Assembly: GCA_025453735.1 (NCBI GenBank)
Contig: JALOPY010000016.1
Span: forward strand, 1-17,566
DNA: 17,566 bases
DNA from: a bacterium
GTDB lineage: Bacteria; Zhuqueibacterota; Zhuqueibacteria; Thermofontimicrobiales; Thermofontimicrobiaceae
Direction: 5' to 3'
A program made the translations under genes and the position numbers. Of the stretch, positions 14,708 through 17,566 are shown piece by piece; position 1 is the stretch's first letter, and every line of letters begins with the position of its first letter. The notes under the pieces are model-generated. The model saw only the letters and a list, made by a program, of their open reading frames with translations, searched no databases and was not told the origin of the DNA.

Positions 14708-15648
14708 ATGAAAATCACCATCGAAAATCTTAACAAAGTCTATAAAAATGGCAATCAAGCTTTGAAAGAAATTAATTTGAACATCGAAAGTGGGATGTTC
14801 GGTTTGCTGGGTCCTAACGGCGCTGGCAAAACAACGCTGATGCGAATCTTAGTGACTTTGATGAAGCCTTCTACTGGCAATGTCACTGTCGATAATTTTG
14901 ATTTGCAAAAAGATCGGCGCGCCATTCGCTCGATGTTGGGATATCTGCCGCAGGATTTCCGCTTTTTCACCAAGCTCCGAACCTGGGAATTTCTGGATTA
15001 TGTTGCAAGCCTCGCTGGTCTAACCGATGGAAAAATCCGAAAAAAAGCAGTCGATGAAATGCTGGAACGTGTCGAGGGATCGCATGGCGAACAAGCTTTC
15101 CGGGGGCATGAAGCGACGACTGGGAATTGCGCAGGCATTGATCGGCGATCCCAAAATCGTTGTAGTGGATGAACCCACCACCGGGCTCGATCCTGAGGAA
15201 CGGATTCGATTCAGGAATTTGCTGGCAGAAATGAGCCAAAAAGATATCATCATTATTCTATCAACGCACATTGTCGGAGATATTTCCAGCACCTGCAATA
15301 ATATGGCGTTGTTGAATAACGGAGAACTCGTTTTCAACCAATCCCCGGATAAGCTCGTCGCCGTTGAATAACGGAGAACTCGTTTTCAACCAATCCCCGG
15401 ATAAGCTCGTCGCCAAAGCCAAAGGACACACCTGGATCATCGAAGCCCTGGATAGCGAGCTGGATCGTATCAAAGAAAAATACCCTGTTATTGCGACTGT
15501 CCCTGCGGAAAATGGATGGGAAGTTCAGGTTGTCGCGGATAAGCTGGAAGAGTTTCCCGGCAAAAGCATTGATCCCAACCTGGAGCATGCTTATGTTTAT
15601 TTCATGGAATATGAAATAGGTCAGGCATGGAACGGGGATATTGAATGA
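14708..15648 (+). pseudogene. ABC transporter ATP-binding protein, broken by two frame disruptions
   Basis: The gene encodes an ATPase that would drive the adjacent membrane protein. Frame 1 (14708 to about 15073) holds Walker A (GPNGAGKTT, residues 35-43) and the Q-loop (YLPQDF). Frame 2 (from about 15075 to 15362) holds the signature LSGGMKRR, Walker B KIVVVDEPTTGLD and the H-loop LSTHIV. Frame 3 (from 15415) holds the C-terminal domain ending at 15648. The first switch lies between ERV and RDRM, where about five residues normally present are missing, which fits a loss of roughly 14 bases. The second is an exact 52-bp tandem duplication (15311-15414) that brings a stop at 15369. Repairing both would give about 300 residues, a normal length. 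Either the gene is decaying or the sequence has assembly or read errors. AGGATG lies upstream of the ATG. Confidence 0.88.
15311..15414 (+). repeat. Exact 52-bp tandem duplication inside the ABC ATPase gene
   Basis: Copy 1 (15311-15362) and copy 2 (15363-15414) are identical, each running from GTTGAATAACGG to GCTCGTCGCC. Since 52 is not a multiple of three, the duplication shifts the frame and introduces TAA at 15369-15371. Deleting one copy joins LVA to KAKGHTW without a break. Confidence 0.95.
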
Positions 15649-15724
15649 GCAAGTTAATCGAAACAGAAGTGAAGCTATGAATTTCTAAGTTCTGAAAAAA
15701 ATAACCAATATAAGGTGAAACAAA

Positions 15725-17566
15725 ATGCTATCGCTATATAAAATTTGGACGGTCGCTCGCTACGAAATAAAAACTTTACTGCGAAGCTGGTTCTTTCGAA
15801 TCTTCGCGGGACTGGCAATTGTGATTCTTGTATTCATGAATGTGCCTTTTTTCGCGCTAAAAGGCAACACCCCATGGCTCTTTCGCGGCATCTCAGCTTC
15901 AATCCCATACATGAATATCTTGCTGCTAAACGTTGCCCAGGCAATCATCGCCGTATTCCTGGCATCCGACTTTTTAAAGCGGGATAAAAAATTAGACACC
16001 ACCGAAGTCGTTTATATGCGGTCGATGACCAATGCCGATTATGTGCTGGGAAAATTCTCAGGAATACTCATCGTTTTCCTGGGACTCAATTTGCTCGTTT
16101 TGATCGTTGCTGTTGTATTCAATGTGTTCTTTAGTGATGTTTCGTTTGTTTTCCCTGCCTACATGCTCTACCCCTTGTTGATCAGCATCCCGACATTGGT
16201 ATTTATTTTTGGTCTGTCCTTTTTCATGATGGTTACGATACGAAATCAAGCTGTCACATTCATCGTTTTATTAGGGTACATCGCAGTAACGCTTTTTTTC
16301 CTGAGCAAAAAGCTGCATTACCTCTTTGACTATATGACGTTCAATGTGCCGCTCATGTATTCTGACTTTGTTGGTTTTGCCAACCTTCCGACAATTTTGG
16401 TTCATCGCGGAATTTACCTGTTTCTTGGACTGGGTTTTATTTTTGCGACGATTCTTCTGATCAAAAGACTGCCTCAATCCAAAGCGATGACACGTATCTC
16501 AATGATCTTTGCTATTTTATTTCTTGGGATCGCTTTTGTCCTGGGAGGAATTTACTTGAACAGGCTTGCAGCAGCAAAAGATTTGCGACACCGCATGGTC
16601 GATCTCAATAAAAAATATCAATCAGCTCCCAGGGTAACCCCGCTTGATTGGGATTTGAATTTGAATCACATCGGCGAACAAATCGATGTCACCGCAAAGC
16701 TACGCTTTGAAAATAATACCGCTGAGTCCATTGACAACTATGTTTTCAGTCTGAACCCGAGTTTAATAATAAAAGAAATCACCTCGAATGGCGCTCAAGT
16801 TAGTTTCAATCGCGAAGTACAAATCATTTCCGTTTCGCCAGCGAAATCCTTATCGCCACAAGCCATGGATTCAATTGCAATCCGCTATGCTGGAAAAATC
16901 GATGAACAAGCTTGCTATCTGGATATTGATGACACAGACAGAAACCAGGTTTTTCGACTCTGGCTCTATAACGTTGCCAAGCGTTTTGCTTTTATCGAAC
17001 CTGACTTTGTTCTCCTCACTCCGGAAGTGATGTGGTACCCCGTGGCTGGCATTCCTTACGGCGCCGCATATCCTGAGCTTGCGAAAAAAGATTTTTGGAA
17101 TTTTTCATTCACTGTCAGTACCAACAAAAATTTAACTGCAATTTCCCAGGGCAAGAAGACCGAAGCTCAGCCCGGGCAATACGTTTTCAAACCAGAAACT
17201 CCGCTGTCCCAGCTTTCCCTTGTGATCGGCAACTATGAAACCCGCTCGGTTCAGGTTGACAGCATCGAATACAATCTGATCAACTTAAAAAGTCATCGTT
17301 ATTATTCTTCATTTTTCACTGAAATTGGAGATACTCTCAAGGCGTTGATTCGAGATGCGAAACAAACTCTTGAAGGCAAGCTTGGCGTGGATTATCCTTA
17401 TCCAAGATTTTCCTTGGTCGAAGTTCCGATCCAATTTTTTAGCTACCCCCGAATTTGGACGACCAGTCAGGAAACCGTGCAGCCCGAAATGATATTAATC
17501 TCTGAAAATGGCGTGCTGATCGATCGTGCGGATTTCAGTCGCATGAAGCGCTGGCAGGATCGACGC
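15725..17566 (+). CDS. ABC-2-type permease fused to an M1 peptidase-like domain (partial, runs off the right edge)
   Basis: This frame is open for 614 codons to the edge of the window, with no stop. Residues 1-275 form a membrane part with about seven predicted helices (near 24-44, 62-82, 108-132, 140-165, 172-190, 220-245 and 255-275), resembling ABC-2 permeases (ARYEIKTLLRSWFFR; DTTEVVYMRS). From about 290 the sequence is soluble and M1-like: an N-terminal beta-sandwich (LNHIGEQIDVTAKLRF), then WYPVAG, SQGKKTEAQPG and, near the edge, the start of the catalytic domain (DYPYPRFSLVEVPIQFFSYP). The HExxH zinc site would lie beyond the window. Such fusions are known in FCB bacteria; their substrate is unknown. 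AAGGTG lies eight bases upstream of the ATG. The gene follows the ABC ATPase by 76 bases and presumably shares its transcript, and it appears intact here. Confidence 0.88.
   Translation, partial: MLSLYKIWTVARYEIKTLLRSWFFRIFAGLAIVILVFMNVPFFALKGNTPWLFRGISASIPYMNILLLNVAQAIIAVFLASDFLKRDKKLDTTEVVYMRSMTNADYVLGKFSGILIVFLGLNLLVLIVAVVFNVFFSDVSFVFPAYMLYPLLISIPTLVFIFGLSFFMMVTIRNQAVTFIVLLGYIAVTLFFLSKKLHYLFDYMTFNVPLMYSDFVGFANLPTILVHRGIYLFLGLGFIFATILLIKRLPQSKAMTRISMIFAILFLGIAFVLGGIYLNRLAAAKDLRHRMVDLNKKYQSAPRVTPLDWDLNLNHIGEQIDVTAKLRFENNTAESIDNYVFSLNPSLIIKEITSNGAQVSFNREVQIISVSPAKSLSPQAMDSIAIRYAGKIDEQACYLDIDDTDRNQVFRLWLYNVAKRFAFIEPDFVLLTPEVMWYPVAGIPYGAAYPELAKKDFWNFSFTVSTNKNLTAISQGKKTEAQPGQYVFKPETPLSQLSLVIGNYETRSVQVDSIEYNLINLKSHRYYSSFFTEIGDTLKALIRDAKQTLEGKLGVDYPYPRFSLVEVPIQFFSYPRIWTTSQETVQPEMILISENGVLIDRADFSRMKRWQDRR

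Noticed and set aside
15060..15415. Programmed ribosomal frameshifting in the ABC ATPase gene
   Set aside because: No slippery heptamer or pseudoknot was found at the switches; one is a 52-bp duplication and the other lacks conserved residues, so mutation or error explains them better.
16940..16952. Copy of half of the 14402-14434 palindrome (AGAAACCAGGTTT) inside the permease-M1 gene
   Set aside because: It is a single 13-base match inside coding sequence with no second arm, and the encoded protein continues normally; likely coincidence.

Overview
The window looks like chromosomal DNA from a bacterium of the FCB superphylum, most like candidate phylum KSB1/Calditrichota. The basis is a C-terminal type IX secretion-like sorting domain (QNYPNPFN...GMYFYKL) on a secreted protein, a TonB-dependent receptor with an N-terminal carboxypeptidase-regulatory-like domain, and several exported lipoproteins. 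Unlike typical Bacteroidota, several genes have clear Shine-Dalgarno sequences. The phylum is an inference. No rRNA, tRNA, CRISPR array, integrase or transposase was seen.

Layout. (1) Positions 62-4836, minus strand, transcription running right to left: a secreted protein with a sorting domain, a lipoprotein made of two similar beta domains, then a TonB-dependent receptor. A strong hairpin precedes the receptor gene. Together they resemble a cell-surface/outer-membrane set of unknown substrate. (2) 5107-5538, minus: a small three-helix membrane protein. (3) 5764-7905, plus: an exported M1-like metallopeptidase with a modified substrate-binding motif and an extra C-terminal domain. (4) 7978-9437: a possible small protein, a plus-strand lipoprotein, and AT-rich, repeat-rich spacers. 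(5) 9438-11577, minus: a HAD-like hydrolase followed by an exported M28 peptidase. (6) 11698-14287, minus: a PBP4-type D-Ala-D-Ala carboxypeptidase (dacB) and a stand-alone beta-ketoacyl-ACP synthase III (fabH). (7) 14708-17566, plus: an ABC ATPase gene broken by two lesions, one of them an exact 52-bp tandem duplication, then an ABC-2-type permease fused to an M1 peptidase-like periplasmic domain. The fusion gene runs off the right edge and carries no stop in the window.

The common theme is the cell envelope: four exported hydrolases (free M1, M28, S13 and the permease-linked M1), a surface receptor set and several lipoproteins. The most unusual items are the permease-peptidase fusion next to its disrupted ATPase gene, and the M1 protein in which the GAMEN-type motif reads GMPS. 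I do not see a clearly new defence or mobile system. The three-helix membrane protein recalls membrane effectors of nucleotide-signalling defence systems only in topology, and no partner gene is next to it.
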